Assembly (NCBI GenBank): GCA_034440575.1 | Contig: JAOTOL010001626.1 | Coordinates: 1,512,501-1,576,500 of the forward strand | Source of the DNA: Imbricaverruca yamaguchii | Lineage: Eukaryota; Arthropoda; Thecostraca; Neoverrucidae | Direction: 5' to 3' | Length of the DNA stretch: 64,000 bases | Shown here: positions 22,128 to 33,079 of the stretch, piece after piece | Position numbering within the stretch: position 1 is the first letter of the stretch | Layout of the letters: every line of letters starts with the position of its first letter | Notes under the pieces: model-generated | Told to the model about the DNA's origin: nothing | The model's database searches: none | The model's input: the letters and a program-made list of their open reading frames with translations, nothing else | Position numbers and translations under genes: made by a program

Positions 22128-23300
22128 AACAATATGGAGATTATTCGTCAGAGGAAGCTTGAAGGTATAATAAAAAGATTTAGAGCGAGATGGCACGAAT
22201 TGGGTTAAAAATGTAGCGACAATTTTTGTAATTTGGAGAAAAGAAATTATGCAAAGCAATTGATACCGACGTCAAGCATACAGGGTCAGAATGTCACAAC
22301 CAAAAAGGACATCATGAATGCAATAGTGCAACACTACATATATGTGTTCAAAGAACGGTATGTTGACATAGCTGAAATCGACACATTTTGGGGCAGCATA
22401 AAGATCAAGAACATTTCGAAATACAGAAAACAGAAATAGGCACGCCCATTGAACTTAAGAAATAGAGAACACGATGAACAACATGACTAAGAATACGTCA
22501 CCTGGATCATATGGGTTCCCCCTGAATTCGTAAAGCGCTTTTGGAGATAGGCTAAGTGGTTTTATTATCAAATGCTAGCAGGTAGCTTCATGAACGCCGT
22601 TTTGCATTGCTCCCTTAGAGAAGGCATTATCACACTCATTCCCGAGCAAAATAAGTAAAGGAATAACATCATTTCCCATAGTCCAATCACCTTATTGAAC
22701 TCTAGCTACAAGATAAGATCATCCGTTATTGCTAATCGGCTGAAGGCGATTCCTCCCGTAATTAGCGCAGAACAAACAGGGTTTGTAAAAGGACGATCCA
22801 TAGGTGAAAACTCTCGCTTACGATGTGTTACATTTTCTCAATAGTAGGCATAGAACAGGGCTATTCACATAGAGGGAGCTAGTCATTCTGTTGGCTGATA
22901 TTTCATCAGAAGTGTTCTAAATATATCTAGGATATATTTTCTTACTTATATTATGAGTTGGTTTAACGTACTATATGTTGGGTCTCATGCTAGGCTGGTG
23001 TACAATGGACATATATCAGATGTAATAATGCTAGAAGGGCCATGCCGGGAGGGTGGTCCAATCAGCCGTTATTTGTTTGTTATTGCCATGGAATGCTTTC
23101 GTGAGAGGGTGCGACATAATGAAGGGATAAAAGGTATTGAAGTTGGTCAATTCGAGTATAAGCTTTTCCGCTAGAATAAGCTGTGATGTGCTATGATGAT
23201 GTTATGTGAATTAATAAGCTAAAAATGAAAATAACTTAACGGAGGTATTAATAGCAGTAGAACCCTTTTTGGTCAACTTGGAAGGTTTGACAAGTTTTCG
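22128..23300 (+). pseudogene. L1/Tx1-like reverse transcriptase remnant
   Basis: Recognisable blocks are LEKRNYAKQLIPTSSI (22235), a WIIWVPPEFVKRFW-like stretch, REGIITLIPEQNK, SPITLLNSSYKI, SSVIANRLKAI, and EQTGFVKGRSIGEN (about 22765-22815). After a frameshift come VYNGHISDVIMLEGPCREG and PISRYLFVIAMECF. The following IKGIEVGQFEYKLFR sits where the YADD catalytic motif should start, but a stop intervenes and the motif is degraded. The protein would copy LINE RNA at the nicked target. This copy cannot. Confidence 0.75.
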
Positions 23301-23965
23301 GGGCTTAAGATAAATATCTAAAAAACGGAGGCCTTCCTGGCACGTGCGAATGCAGAGCACATGCCAAATATTTGCGGAGACCTTCCATTTGGGTGGATCA
23401 GCAAGCTAAAAGTTCTTGGCTTAGTGTATCCTAGTAATGAAGAAGACATGTCTAAGTGTATCTTCGAAAGAATAATACACGAAATAGAATAATTATTACA
23501 GTCGTGGAAAATACGACATCTTACTCCAGCAGGCAAGGTAACTACAATTAAATCGATAGCCTTGTTCAAGTTTGTGCACCTTTTTACGGCACTACTAAAG
23601 CCAAGTGAGTCATTTATTAAAACACTTTAATACATTATTCTCTACTTTCCTTTGGAGTAGTAAGGGAGATAAGATCAGACGAGGCAGCGTTCACAAAGTA
23701 AAGTTGAAGCGAGGACAAGCGGCGACTGAGTTAAACACGGTCATTGTATCACTCAACATTACGCGGAGCGGATGACAAATAATTATTACCCCGAGCCGGG
23801 GATTACTCTTTGAGGAAGTAATTCGTCATCGAGTGTATATATGGCACAGAAATGCAAATTATCTGCGACATCGGGCTTTAAGAACCGATAATATATTCTG
23901 GAGCGAGTGTATTAGAGCTTATGCTACCTATGTCTCCACTATTGTGATTACTGACGTGCATGATA

Positions 23966-24010
<45 letters not shown>

Positions 24011-24028
24011 TATATATATATACACACA

Positions 24029-24111
<83 letters not shown>

Positions 24112-25165
24112 GTTCCATTGTATTTTCAGATTACAATGTAAGCAGTGCACAATATTGAGTTTGAAAAGGAAAGGTTTTCATTGCTCAAACCATATTTTAG
24201 GTGATACAGGTGAGGTATTTACACTTGCTCAGATAGGACATCGATTATGAACTAGGGTGAACATGCTGGACTACTTAGGCTTGATCTGAAGTCTGCCGAG
24301 GGAGTGGAGATGTAATAGAAACAAGGTGAAGCTTTGTGAACCGATTGCGCATCCGTTTGTTTCCAGCGTACTGGAAGCAGGTCGTAGTGCTAAGGTATTT
24401 GACATAAAACATCTTGAAAGTATATACCAAGCTAATCGTTTGAGAACATTTGGGACATTTGATGCACTGGGCCTAGCATTTTAGGAGGTTTTGGAAAAAT
24501 GGAGTTAGGTAGTATTAACTGAAATGATACATGTGCAGCAGCTATCAACCGGAATACAACATTCGTTTCAACATCGAATGCTGTAGTATAAAATTATTGC
24601 TAATATGCTTGTTACCAATGCACTTTTGTACCATAAAAGGTTGAAAAGGTTGAATTCTGACCTATGTGGAAGATGTTAGCAGGAAAGGGGCTCATTAACA
24701 TAAAAGTATGGGGTTGTGAACACGTTATGATATTTTGGAAAGACGTGGATGAATGGTTGAAGTCATTAGCTGGAGTTAGTGCCTTTATGTTTGAAAAAAA
24801 GAGGTTCCATTGGGTTTGCATAGGAATACTTCCATGAGACATGCTGCTATCGTAGGAAAGCGTATTATATGTGCGGGTTCGTATCTTGGCATTGCAATTT
24901 TTAAAACACGTTTTCGGCATGACGGGAAAATTGAGGAAATGATTGCTGTTACGGGTAGGAGCAAGGCTAGATTTAATAAGAAGTGGAGCGTTGCCATTTC
25001 TAATTTGTTTGATGTGTTGATCGATATACAGAAGAGAAATGAAAAATCAACTGTGGGCCGGTTTCTTACCAGTTATCCGAAGGTTTATTTTCTTCAGTCC
25101 AAGGCATCTATTTCCCACGAGGTGCGTGCATTTGCGATGAGTGAAGGGACACTTGTATATTGAAG
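23300..25165 (+). pseudogene. L1/Tx1-like ORF2 C-terminal remnant
   Basis: Fragments such as KVLGLVYPSNEEDMSKCIF (about 23410-23465), SWKIRHLTPAGKVTTIKSIAL (near 23500-23560) and ALLKPS match the post-RT region. After the AT repeat, LCGRC and GCEHVMIFWKDVDEWL (about 24660-24760) resemble the Cys-rich zinc-ribbon and helical end of L1/Tx1 ORF2 proteins. A 117-codon open frame at 24810-25163 belongs to the same decayed tail. Stops are numerous. Confidence 0.6.
23964..24108. repeat. AT dinucleotide microsatellite
   Basis: About 145 bp of TA repeats are interrupted by ATTCTATATA and ACACACACCTA. The array sits within the LINE remnant. Confidence 0.95.
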
Positions 25166-25211
25166 TTTGACATAGCTAACCTGCTTTACTTATCGCCGTA
25201 TATGATCGCAT

Positions 25212-25212
<1 letters not shown>

Positions 25213-25246
<34 letters not shown>
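25213..25246. repeat. GT dinucleotide microsatellite
   Basis: About 17 GT units directly follow GCATTATG, downstream of the LINE coding remnant. Confidence 0.95.
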
Positions 25247-25439
25247 CCTTGTGTTTTTGCATGACTTTGTATTTGTGTGTGTTGTATGTGAGGGCATACG
25301 CATTTGGGCATTTGTCTGCGGGAGTTTCTTCTAAAAAATATAGCGCTGTATTCCGCAATCCCGCGATCTCGGAATCTATTGGGCTGATTCCAAAACCAGG
25401 TACTCCAAGCGAATTCTACTGGTCTAATCTACACCTTTA

Positions 25440-27110
25440 GATTTTCAAAATGTTAAAATTCCCAATGGTGAGGTCAACACATGAGGGAATTTTGATAAAA
25501 CTATTTTTGATTGTATGCATATTTTACATTGTAAAGTTGTGCATATGCGGGCATAGCTCATTTCTAGTGATCCAAAGCACTATTTGATGTCCATTCATGC
25601 ACATGTAATGGTGTGTATGGGTGCCTAAGGAGGGGTGGATACATTTGCTTTTGTGGCTGGTTCTTCCTCGAAGTCGGTGACATAAATACCTATTGTTTTG
25701 TCATGCTTGCATAACATAGATATCGGCGGTGATGCTTTTAACCGGAGATGTCGCCTGGGAACTATACAAAGAAGGATCCAAAGAAAAGTAAATGGGAAAG
25801 TTGGTACAATCACTAATCACTAAAAAGTTACCTGGCTTCGCCACTTCGTGCGATATATCATAATCATTTGTTTTGAATTCACTCTCCCCTTCGTGATCAG
25901 CCAATGACGTTATGTCACTCTCGTCGCGCAACTGCTTGCAATGGTTTTAATTGGGCATGCTCTGAATGTCCCTCCTGGATCCGCCACTTGGAAAGTCTTC
26001 TGGCTCCGCCACTGTATGTGATGCATGACTACCGTGTGTCCTGATGTCGCCACACCTTCCCATCCATTCGATGGCAACATAAATGATGCTGCTTTGAGAA
26101 AACCGCTCGCATATTGCTCATTTCATCCTCCCCTGGATCCATCCCTCATATTACTTGGCTTAACATAATAATTTGAGCAGAGAGTAAAGTCTGTAAGACC
26201 AATTCATTGTATAATCATGACCACCTGATTTTACAATACAGCAAAGCAACGAAAATACTCAGGTGCATGTGTTGTTTCAGAGTTCTCGCTAACATCCGAC
26301 GGAGGTGCCTCCCAATATCCGCTCCTGAATTCACGTCTACTATAGCTACGGAGCTATCATTTTGACTCGAAATATAAAAAATAGGTGTGGAAAAGTGACC
26401 GAGTTTCACGCTACCATCACAGCGCTTTAATACGTAGCAGGCAGAAAACCGCAAAGGGGCAGAATCCGCCATGCCCCTTCCCCGCTCTACCGGGATAGGG
26501 CTAATTCAGTCCGCATTTCCAATTCCCACCTGTCGACTTTTAGAGCTACTCAGAATATTTTCGTCCACCTCCTTTGGTTGGTGTCCCAGATCGGATCAAA
26601 TAATGTCGGGAATATAGTGCTTACCGTGACAATACAAGGTGGGAAACAAAAATTGAAAGTTCAAGACCAGATATTTCTCAAACAGAATTCACGAAGCTTT
26701 ACGCTATTTACATATCCACGTTCAATGCGGCGACATTCCTTGTGATACCATACCAAGCTACATTAATCAGTGGTGATCCAAAAATCAAACATCAAAGAGG
26801 ATTGCAGCCATAACAATCACACTACATGAAACATTCGCTCCCAAGCAACCAAAAACTACGAAATATTCGATCACGAGCAATCAAATGCGATGTGAGCAAA
26901 TCAATCATGCCACAATAAAAATCAGCCAGAATCGAGGCATGTGAGCTCCAGCTATCAGCCATGAAGAAATTGTCTCCCGGTATATCAGCCAAAGTAGATG
27001 AAATCTAGCGTCCGCAAAGAACTCCAAGATCAATGTGTTCGTTTTACGGTATATTGATCAATGGCTCCCTTGACAAGCGTGATAAGAATGCTATGGCAAA
27101 CGCTCACATT
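25440..27110. other. Non-coding stretch, one hairpin motif
   Basis: I see no gene. A GGGGCAGAATCCGCCATGCCCC hairpin-like motif at about 26456-26478 resembles the ends of the MITE group, but no other MITE blocks were found around it. 25880-26020 contains GGATCCGCCACTTGG and GGCTCCGCCACTG, possibly a decayed short repeat. Confidence 0.4.
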
Positions 27111-27118
27111 CAGCACAG

Positions 27119-28261
27119 CTACAGATCAATGCAGTGTCCTACTGTGTGCAACGTGAAAAGTGCAGGCAGGCTACTATCCGGGCAGGGCAGCACTGCCAGC
27201 AGCAGCAAAAGAAGAAGAGGAAGAAGAAGAAGACCGAACCTGAACGCGGCGCCGCTCGGTCGCACCGAGCCCCACCAGACGACGCCGAACCTGGCGAGCA
27301 CGCTCTCCACCAGTCGGTGACAGCTGCAGCGCAGCTCGCCGCTGTGGAAGCTGTAGACGAACGGGTTGACGGCGGCCGAGCCGAGCGCCAGCAGCAGCAG
27401 CCAACGGTGCGCGGCGGCGCCGGCGCCCGCCTCGTGCGTCGGCCAGTCGGCCTGGCTCATGAGGCTGACACACAGCGGCGTCCAGCACACCAGGAACGCG
27501 CCCACCGTCAGCAGCAGTGTGACGCCGCACCGGGTCGGGCCGGACAGGCGGCCGGCGCGCCCGCCGGCCAGCGACACCTCCACCGTGTGGATGGCCTTGG
27601 CGTGCGTGCGCGCCACGCAGTAGACGTACAGGTAGCAGGCGACGATGCTGGCCGCCGCCGGCACGAACACGACGCCGGCCAGCACGCCGGCCGCCGCCCG
27701 GTCCTGCCTGGTGACCGCGCAGCCGGCCGCCACGTGGCGCGCGTCGGCGGTGGCGCCGGCCATTCGGCGCCAGCAGCGCAGCGCCAGCGGCGCCAGGCCC
27801 ACCGCGAAGCCGCACGTCCAGCTGAAGACGGCGTAGCGCGCCACGCCGCGCCTGGTGACCATGTTGTTGTAACGCAGCGGCTGCGCCAGCGAGGTGAACC
27901 GGTCGACGGCAATGGCGGCCGTGGTCAGCATGGAGACGACGCCCAGCCACGCCAGCAGGCAGTAGGGCAGCAGGCACAGGTCGGTCGACACGCGCACCCG
28001 CCACAGCTGCAGCAGCAGCGTGGACGGCAGCACCACGCCCGTCAGGCCGTCGGCCAGACTCAGCGTCAGCAGGAAGCAGGTGCTGGCTGTCTGCATACGG
28101 TAGTACTTGACGATGCTGGTGACCACCAGAAGGTTGGTGAGGAAGATGAGCACGGACAGCAGCAGGCCGACCAGCAGGTAGAGGATGAAGGAGAAAGGAA
28201 CCGGCTCGACGGCGACGGTTGGATCTGTCACACTGGCGTCAGCTGGCTCTGCGGTCGTCAT
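27119..28261 (-). CDS. Rhodopsin-like (class A) G-protein coupled receptor
   Basis: The frame encodes a seven-helix membrane receptor that would signal through G proteins at the cell surface. Landmarks in order are TNLLVV (TM1 Asn), LSLADG (TM2 Asp), Cys before TM3 in TDLCLLP, AIAVDRF (DRF in place of DRY) with QPLRYNNMVT after it, a Trp in TM4 (FSWTCG), a Cys in loop 2 (AAGCAV), CWTP in TM6, and NPFVY in TM7. The DRF, PLRYNNMVT and NPFVY stretches most resemble adenosine or biogenic-amine receptors, but the ligand cannot be assigned. Met at 28261 gives 380 residues. In the same frame the ORF continues upstream without ATG, and CCCTGTTTCCAG at 28327-28338 (minus strand) looks like a splice acceptor, so an upstream exon is possible. 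The Leu-rich tail after TM7 comes from a CTT-type simple repeat and may be intron. Confidence 0.8.
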   Translation of the reverse strand: MTTAEPADASVTDPTVAVEPVPFSFILYLLVGLLLSVLIFLTNLLVVTSIVKYYRMQTASTCFLLTLSLADGLTGVVLPSTLLLQLWRVRVSTDLCLLPYCLLAWLGVVSMLTTAAIAVDRFTSLAQPLRYNNMVTRRGVARYAVFSWTCGFAVGLAPLALRCWRRMAGATADARHVAAGCAVTRQDRAAAGVLAGVVFVPAAASIVACYLYVYCVARTHAKAIHTVEVSLAGGRAGRLSGPTRCGVTLLLTVGAFLVCWTPLCVSLMSQADWPTHEAGAGAAAHRWLLLLALGSAAVNPFVYSFHSGELRCSCHRLVESVLARFGVVWWGSVRPSGAAFRFGLLLLPLLLLLLLAVLPCPDSSLPALFTLHTVGHCIDL

Positions 28262-28379
28262 GGCGACCGAGTCGGCAGCAGAGACGGCGGTTGCTTCGTC
28301 TGTCGTTGGCAGCACGGCCAATATCTGGAAACAGGGAGCGAATGTTTGCGATTGTTCCAATATAGAGAGCGATAAATAG

Positions 28380-29035
28380 TTTCTGGAATGATGTTGCAGC
28401 TGATGGGATTGGTAGCGCCGAGTTCAGCACTGATTATGCCCTCACAGTGGGGCATGGCTCTGTAGACATCTCTCGGACGAGTTAAGTCGAATGTGGGGAT
28501 TCATGATCTCTGAAAAAACTGACATGCATGACAGCCCCTCCCCCACAGCGGTATTGCACTTGTTTTGTATTGTGCTTGTATTTGCGTTTAGACTGTGATG
28601 CACAGCGTGAGATTTGAGATGCAGGTGCATGCATATGAAACATAAATTACACTATAAATTATGTCATCAATTATGCCACCGATTATGCCACCAATTATGC
28701 ATTAAAATGATTAGACGACAAATGCGTACAACTCTGGTAGAAATGTCTGGTGAATTGTTCAAACGACCAGACATATTAATTAATTTTCTGCATAGCTGAC
28801 CTACAAGCTGACATGTAGCGGCTGTCCAAGACATCCGAAGGCAACTGGTTCCAAGAGGCAGTGGCAAGGAATCGAAAACTCGCCGGCGCGCGTGCATGCA
28901 CGCCGGCGTCTCGGCAGCTCAAGCATTTCGGCCGATCGGGCCACGCGCCGCGACACCTCGGACGCGGGCTCAGAGCATGCCACGCATAGCCCGAGAGCCA
29001 GATCCGCTGTGGAGCACCTGAAATACGCTTGCGAC
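28380..29035. other. Non-coding, short 12-bp repeats and a 9-bp hairpin
   Basis: 28650-28705 has repeated ATTATGCCACC-type 12-mers. 28743-28775 contains ATGTCTGGT and its inverse ACCAGACAT around a 14-base loop. A 76-codon minus-strand ORF here (28667-28897) has no recognised family. Confidence 0.4.
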
Positions 29036-29039
29036 ATTC

Positions 29040-29950
29040 CGCCTCTCCACCAGGCGCGCACGATTTTCAGGGGGCCCAGCCAAATATTTTTGGCCCCAGC
29101 GTGACATTCAGGGGTCAAAAATGTCTTGTGCCTTTTTGGGGTCCCAGCGTCATTTTCAGGGGCCTGGGTGAGACTCCTTGGTCCCCCAGCGTGATTGTGA
29201 GGGCCCTAATCCGACTTTTTGGGCCAAATGTGATTTTTGGGAGCCTCTGCGCAGCTCTTCGATGGCCCGACGCGACTTTTACGGGCCCTAGCGGTATTGT
29301 CAGGATTCCCATTCCCACTTTTGTAGCCCCAGCGTCATTTTTATGAACCCCGGAACATTTTTTTTTGTGGCGCAAATATGATTTTCAGGAACCTGGCCTC
29401 GATTTTGTGGGCCCGAGCGTAATTTTCAGAGGCCCTTGTGCGAATGCTTTGGGCCCAATTGATTTTGATGACGTCGGTGTGGTTTTTGTGGCTCTCGAGT
29501 ATTTTCAGGGGCTCTGGAGCCCTAAAGTCATTCTAGGAGCGCCGAACAATGTTTGAGCCCCCCAATGCGATTTTCAGGGGTATTGGTGCGATTTTGGGGT
29601 CCCAGCGCCATTTTCACGGGCCCCGGTGTGAATGTCTGGCGCCCAGTGTGATTTTTATGGGCGTCGGCATGATTTGTGTGGCCCCAGGACAATCTCAAGA
29701 GCCCCAATTCAACTGTCTACAACCCTGACTTCACTCTATAGGCCCCGACACGATTCCTGCCCCCTCAATGTGATTTCATATATCTTGGTGCAATTTTGAA
29801 AGCCCGGGGGTCATTTTCAGGGCCCCTGCACGACGTTTTGGTTCTCCTAATATATTTTTGCGGACCCCGGTGCAATTTTTGGAGGCCCAGTGTCATTTTT
29901 AGGGAGCCTGGCGCAATTCTTCCGAAGCCCGGCGCGATTCTTGTGCCCAC
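29040..29950. repeat. Degenerate 20-21 bp satellite, opposite orientation
   Basis: Units such as TTTTTGGGGTCCCAGCGTCA and TTTTCAGGGGCCTGGGTGAG repeat about every 20-21 bp over roughly 0.9 kb. They correspond to the reverse complement of the units at 14000-15350. T-tracts recur once per unit. Confidence 0.7.
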
Positions 29951-29954
29951 ATAA

Positions 29955-30435
29955 TCTCTCAGGAGGGGAAACTGCACCAAATGCCCCCTCCCCATTCGGT
30001 ACGCCACTGATTGGTAGGTCTATCCTGTTCTTGGACCTGCGAGATTCCCAAGAGGAAATATTCGCCGTAAACCCAGCTTCTGGCTCCGGCGTTCGGCGAC
30101 TGCCTGTAGTGGTAGGCTGTACCGCCAATCCTCGTGTACTGCGGCACAGTGTATACAGCAAACTTCCCATTTCGTGGCACATATCAGGCCTTGTTCTGCG
30201 GACACCAATCCCAAAGAAGCATGACCTTAGCCCCCAGGATGTCATTTGCAGCAACACACACGTCAGTACACTTTATCGGTGTGTGCATCTAACTCGGCGT
30301 ACCGTGGGTTTCGTTGTTCCTCAGAATGTGTGCCAATAATGCATCGGAATCGAGCTGCGTCGGAACTAGCAGCACAGCAAAAATGTGAGAGTATTTTAAG
30401 GATTTACGTGTCTTATGGAAATGCGTAGGCAATGT
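29955..30435. other. No recognised gene
   Basis: Overlapping ORFs on both strands (for example 29890-30339 plus and 29847-30257 minus) show no family motifs. I see no other structure. Confidence 0.35.
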
Positions 30436-30469
30436 CCTGACTGCTGACAGAGTTTGCTGCTTGGTCCGT

Positions 30470-30545
30470 TCAGACTTTCAGACAAGTTGTCGCGAAGCGA
30501 GATCAGCACTAAACACCACGAGTCAGAAGAAAATAACCTCTCTAT
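30470..30545 (+). repeat. Dispersed repeat, second copy at 32930-33005
   Basis: GACAAGTTGTCGCGAAGCGAG, then ACTAAACACCACGAGTCAG, are shared without indels over about 70 bp with 32930-33005. About 13 substitutions separate the copies. No identity was assigned. Confidence 0.8.
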
Positions 30546-31790
30546 ACTGACTGTGAGGGCTTCGCATCTTTTTTAGACATGGCGGTAGCGGGTAGCTTGG
30601 TTTCTATCGCCACGCTTTTGCATTCGTGCGCCGTCTCGCACTCCATCAAAGCGATGTATCCGCTCTGGCAGGGTGGGAGGCGCACGCTCTGACAGACACT
30701 ACAGTGAGAAACATTTAGAGCATCGTGATAGTCTGGCGCACGGATTCTCAGTGGGTGCCATTTCTCTGCGAGGAATGTGGGTAATCCAAGGTTTGACTTC
30801 AGGCAAGATAGGATATTTTGACCGTGGGAGAAGCACGCCAATAGCATACATTTGTTTGTTTGTGTGTTCGCTTGATGTGTTTGTTGTTGCAATTACAGAA
30901 CTACAAGTGCTTTTCTTGTAAAGGTGCCTGCATATGCTATCATTGACGCTTGCCCCGCACATATAGCAGAAAAGATTGCCAGGCATGGCTTACGTTCTTG
31001 CTGCACTAACCTTTCGGTCCTCAAGTCACCAATATATTTCGGATGTTTTCGGTTGCATTACAGGAGTTCTGAGGGTATTTTGCTCACGAGATCGGGTGGG
31101 GAGGGGGCTTGAGCGAACCCCTGATCTTCATATGTAAGCGTCGTGGAGAAAAACTAATACAGACGGGATTGCAAGGCCATGCAATTTTCGGCTAGAAAAC
31201 ATTTGGACGGACACCGGTGTAAGTCATGTAGACAGCCATAACAGGTCCAATAGAGCGATTTAGTCTTTTTCAGCAACAATTACAATGGCATACATTTTTG
31301 AACTTTGAAGTAACCTATGCTAATTAAAAACCTTTGAAAATGTTATAAAGCGCTAAAGATACATGCATGCACATCCTTAACAACAGACATCACGCCAATG
31401 CAGTTCGCTTGCTTCCAGGGGAAATGTTGTGTGTTCGAATTCCGGCGAGCTCTTGGGCTTGGTAAACTTAGTCGCGCCCCTTGGCAGGCAGGTGACACGC
31501 AGGATCAAAACTGTGTTGTGGACGCGGAGAACTCGATAATTAATCGAATGTTTCAATTTCTAAGTTGAAGCGCGTGCAAAATAATAGGAAAAAAGTGGAC
31601 ATCGCATGAGTGTGCGTTCAGGACGCGATTGTAAGACTTCGAACCGCCTCGTTAGTAATGCACCGCAGCAAAGAAATAGCGGCATCAATGTGTGAATACG
31701 CCCTGACTTGGCGCGAGCCGAGCGGAAACACCAGAAACATCGGGAGCTCGGTCTTCGAGAGGAAACACTGCACGTCTGCCGGCGCTGGGC
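30546..31790. other. No recognised gene
   Basis: A 116-codon minus-strand ORF (30542-30892) includes HCSVCQSVRLPPC but has no assignable fold. The remaining sequence shows no repeat or RNA gene that I can support. Confidence 0.35.
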
Positions 31791-31794
31791 GGTT

Positions 31795-31870
31795 GCCGAC
31801 GTCATTGCCGACGTCATTGCCGACGTCATTGCCGACGTCATTGCCGACGTCATTGCCGACGTCATTGCCG
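31795..31870. repeat. 12-bp array containing GACGTC, 6-7 copies
   Basis: The unit GACGTCATTGCC repeats perfectly at least six times, and the palindromic GACGTC core resembles a CRE/ATF binding core (TGACGTC on the minus strand). It lies immediately before the 38-bp array. Confidence 0.95.
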
Positions 31871-31892
31871 TACGTCGTCAGGCGTTCAGAAG

Positions 31893-32337
31893 GTCGTACG
31901 GACGACTGCACGGCGGCTGGTGTTCAGTGGTCGTGGGTACGAGGCGTGTTGGTACGACTGCACGGCGGCTGGTGTTCAGCGGTCGTGAGGTACGACTGCA
32001 CGGCGGCTGGCGTTCAGCGGTCGTGCGGTACGACTGCACGGCGGCTGGCGTTCAGCGGTCGTGTGGTACGACTGCACGGCGGCTGGCGTTCAGCGGTCGT
32101 GCGGTACGACTGCACGGCGGCTGGTGTTCAGCGGTCGTGAGGTACGACTGCACGGCGGCTGGTGTTCAGCGGTCGTGTGGTACGACTGCACGGCGGCTGG
32201 TGCTCAGCGGTCGTGCGGTACGACTGCACGGCGGCTGGCGTTCAGCGGTCGTGTGGTACGACTGCACGGCGGCCGGCGTTCAGCGGTCGTGTGGTACGAC
32301 TGCACGGCGGCTGGCGTTCAGCGGTCGTGCGGTACGT
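31893..32337 (+). repeat. 38-bp minisatellite, about 11 copies
   Basis: The unit starts TACGACTGCACGGCGGCTGG and ends with a GTTCAGCGGTCGTGNGG half. Copies differ mainly at GGTGTT versus GGCGTT and at GAGG, GCGG or GTGG. Since 38 is not a multiple of three, the ORFs across it (31610-32490) mix frames and are probably not genes. Confidence 0.95.
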
Positions 32338-32704
32338 TTCGGCGTGGTGAGCTCAGGCGCCGGCGACTGGCCTGCCGTGGACAATTCCACACTCCACATT
32401 CCACATTTCGTGGACATTGACGTAACCGGGTGCCGTTCCTCCACCACGCAGCGTGTAGCCGATGCATGTGTCAGACAGCCGGCCATGTGACGTGGACCGG
32501 GCCGCTCACCAAGGCACGGCGTTGCACACGGTGGTGCCGGCCGAGAATGGCGTGATGCGTGTGATGTGTGATGTGGTCCCCGCCCGAGTAGGGCGTCAGT
32601 GGGCGGCGGCTGGGCACGACAGACGGAGCTGGGCAGAGGGCTGCAGCGGACGTGCTGTTGGACGGCTGACTGGGACTTTGCGACACGAACTATGGAGAGA
32701 CGGG

Positions 32705-33074
32705 TGCAGTGTTTGCGTGGCGACTGTTGGAACTGAAGTCGTGGTGTGGAAAGGCGTCGCCGTTTTACCTGCTCGTAAGCTCCGTGAATAGGGCGCAAAT
32801 GTCGACAATTTTGTATCTTGCGGAACGACTGTTGGAATTGAGGTCGTGGTGTGAAAAGCCGTCGCCGTTTTATTTGCTCCTAGAAACTATCAATAGAGAA
32901 CAAATATCGGCAGTTTTATTGTCAGCAGTTGACAAGTTGTCGCGAAGCGAGGTTGGTACTAAACACCACGAGTCAGGAGAAAAGAACTTGCCTACACTGA
33001 TATATTTGCATTCATTCAGATTTGGCCACGCCCACAATCACGCAAATGATACCCAGATATATATCATATTATAA
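32705..33074 (+). repeat. 105-bp tandem duplication in an open frame
   Basis: CGACTGTTGGAA starts at 32721 and again at 32826 (105 bp, 35 codons). The plus frame 32709-33074 stays open, giving two copies of a peptide beginning RLLELKSWC and containing SPFYLL. It then runs on into the dispersed repeat shared with 30470-30545. The copies differ at many codons. Whether this is a protein or chance is undecided; there is no family match. Confidence 0.65.
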
Positions 33075-33079
33075 ATCGA

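Larger units (their letters stand above)
18635..25165 (+). mobile_element. L1/Tx1-like LINE, interrupted and decayed
   Basis: The pieces line up in the order of an L1- or Tx1-type ORF2: endonuclease (18635-19180), linker (19185-19485), RT (22128-23300), thumb and C-terminal region (23300-25165). A GC-rich 2.6-kb block (about 19487-22125) splits the linker. An AT dinucleotide run (23964-24108) splits the C-terminal part. Multiple stops and frameshifts run throughout. A GT-repeat at 25213-25246 lies just downstream, possibly within the 3' untranslated region. Confidence 0.75.

Noticed and set aside
27134..28375. 413-codon Gln- and His-rich ORF on the plus strand
   Set aside because: It is the complementary-strand shadow of the GC-rich GPCR, which alone has family motifs.
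31610..32490. Long ORFs with VRLHGGW-type repeats
   Set aside because: They are produced by the 38-bp array, whose length is not a multiple of three, so peptide phases rotate.
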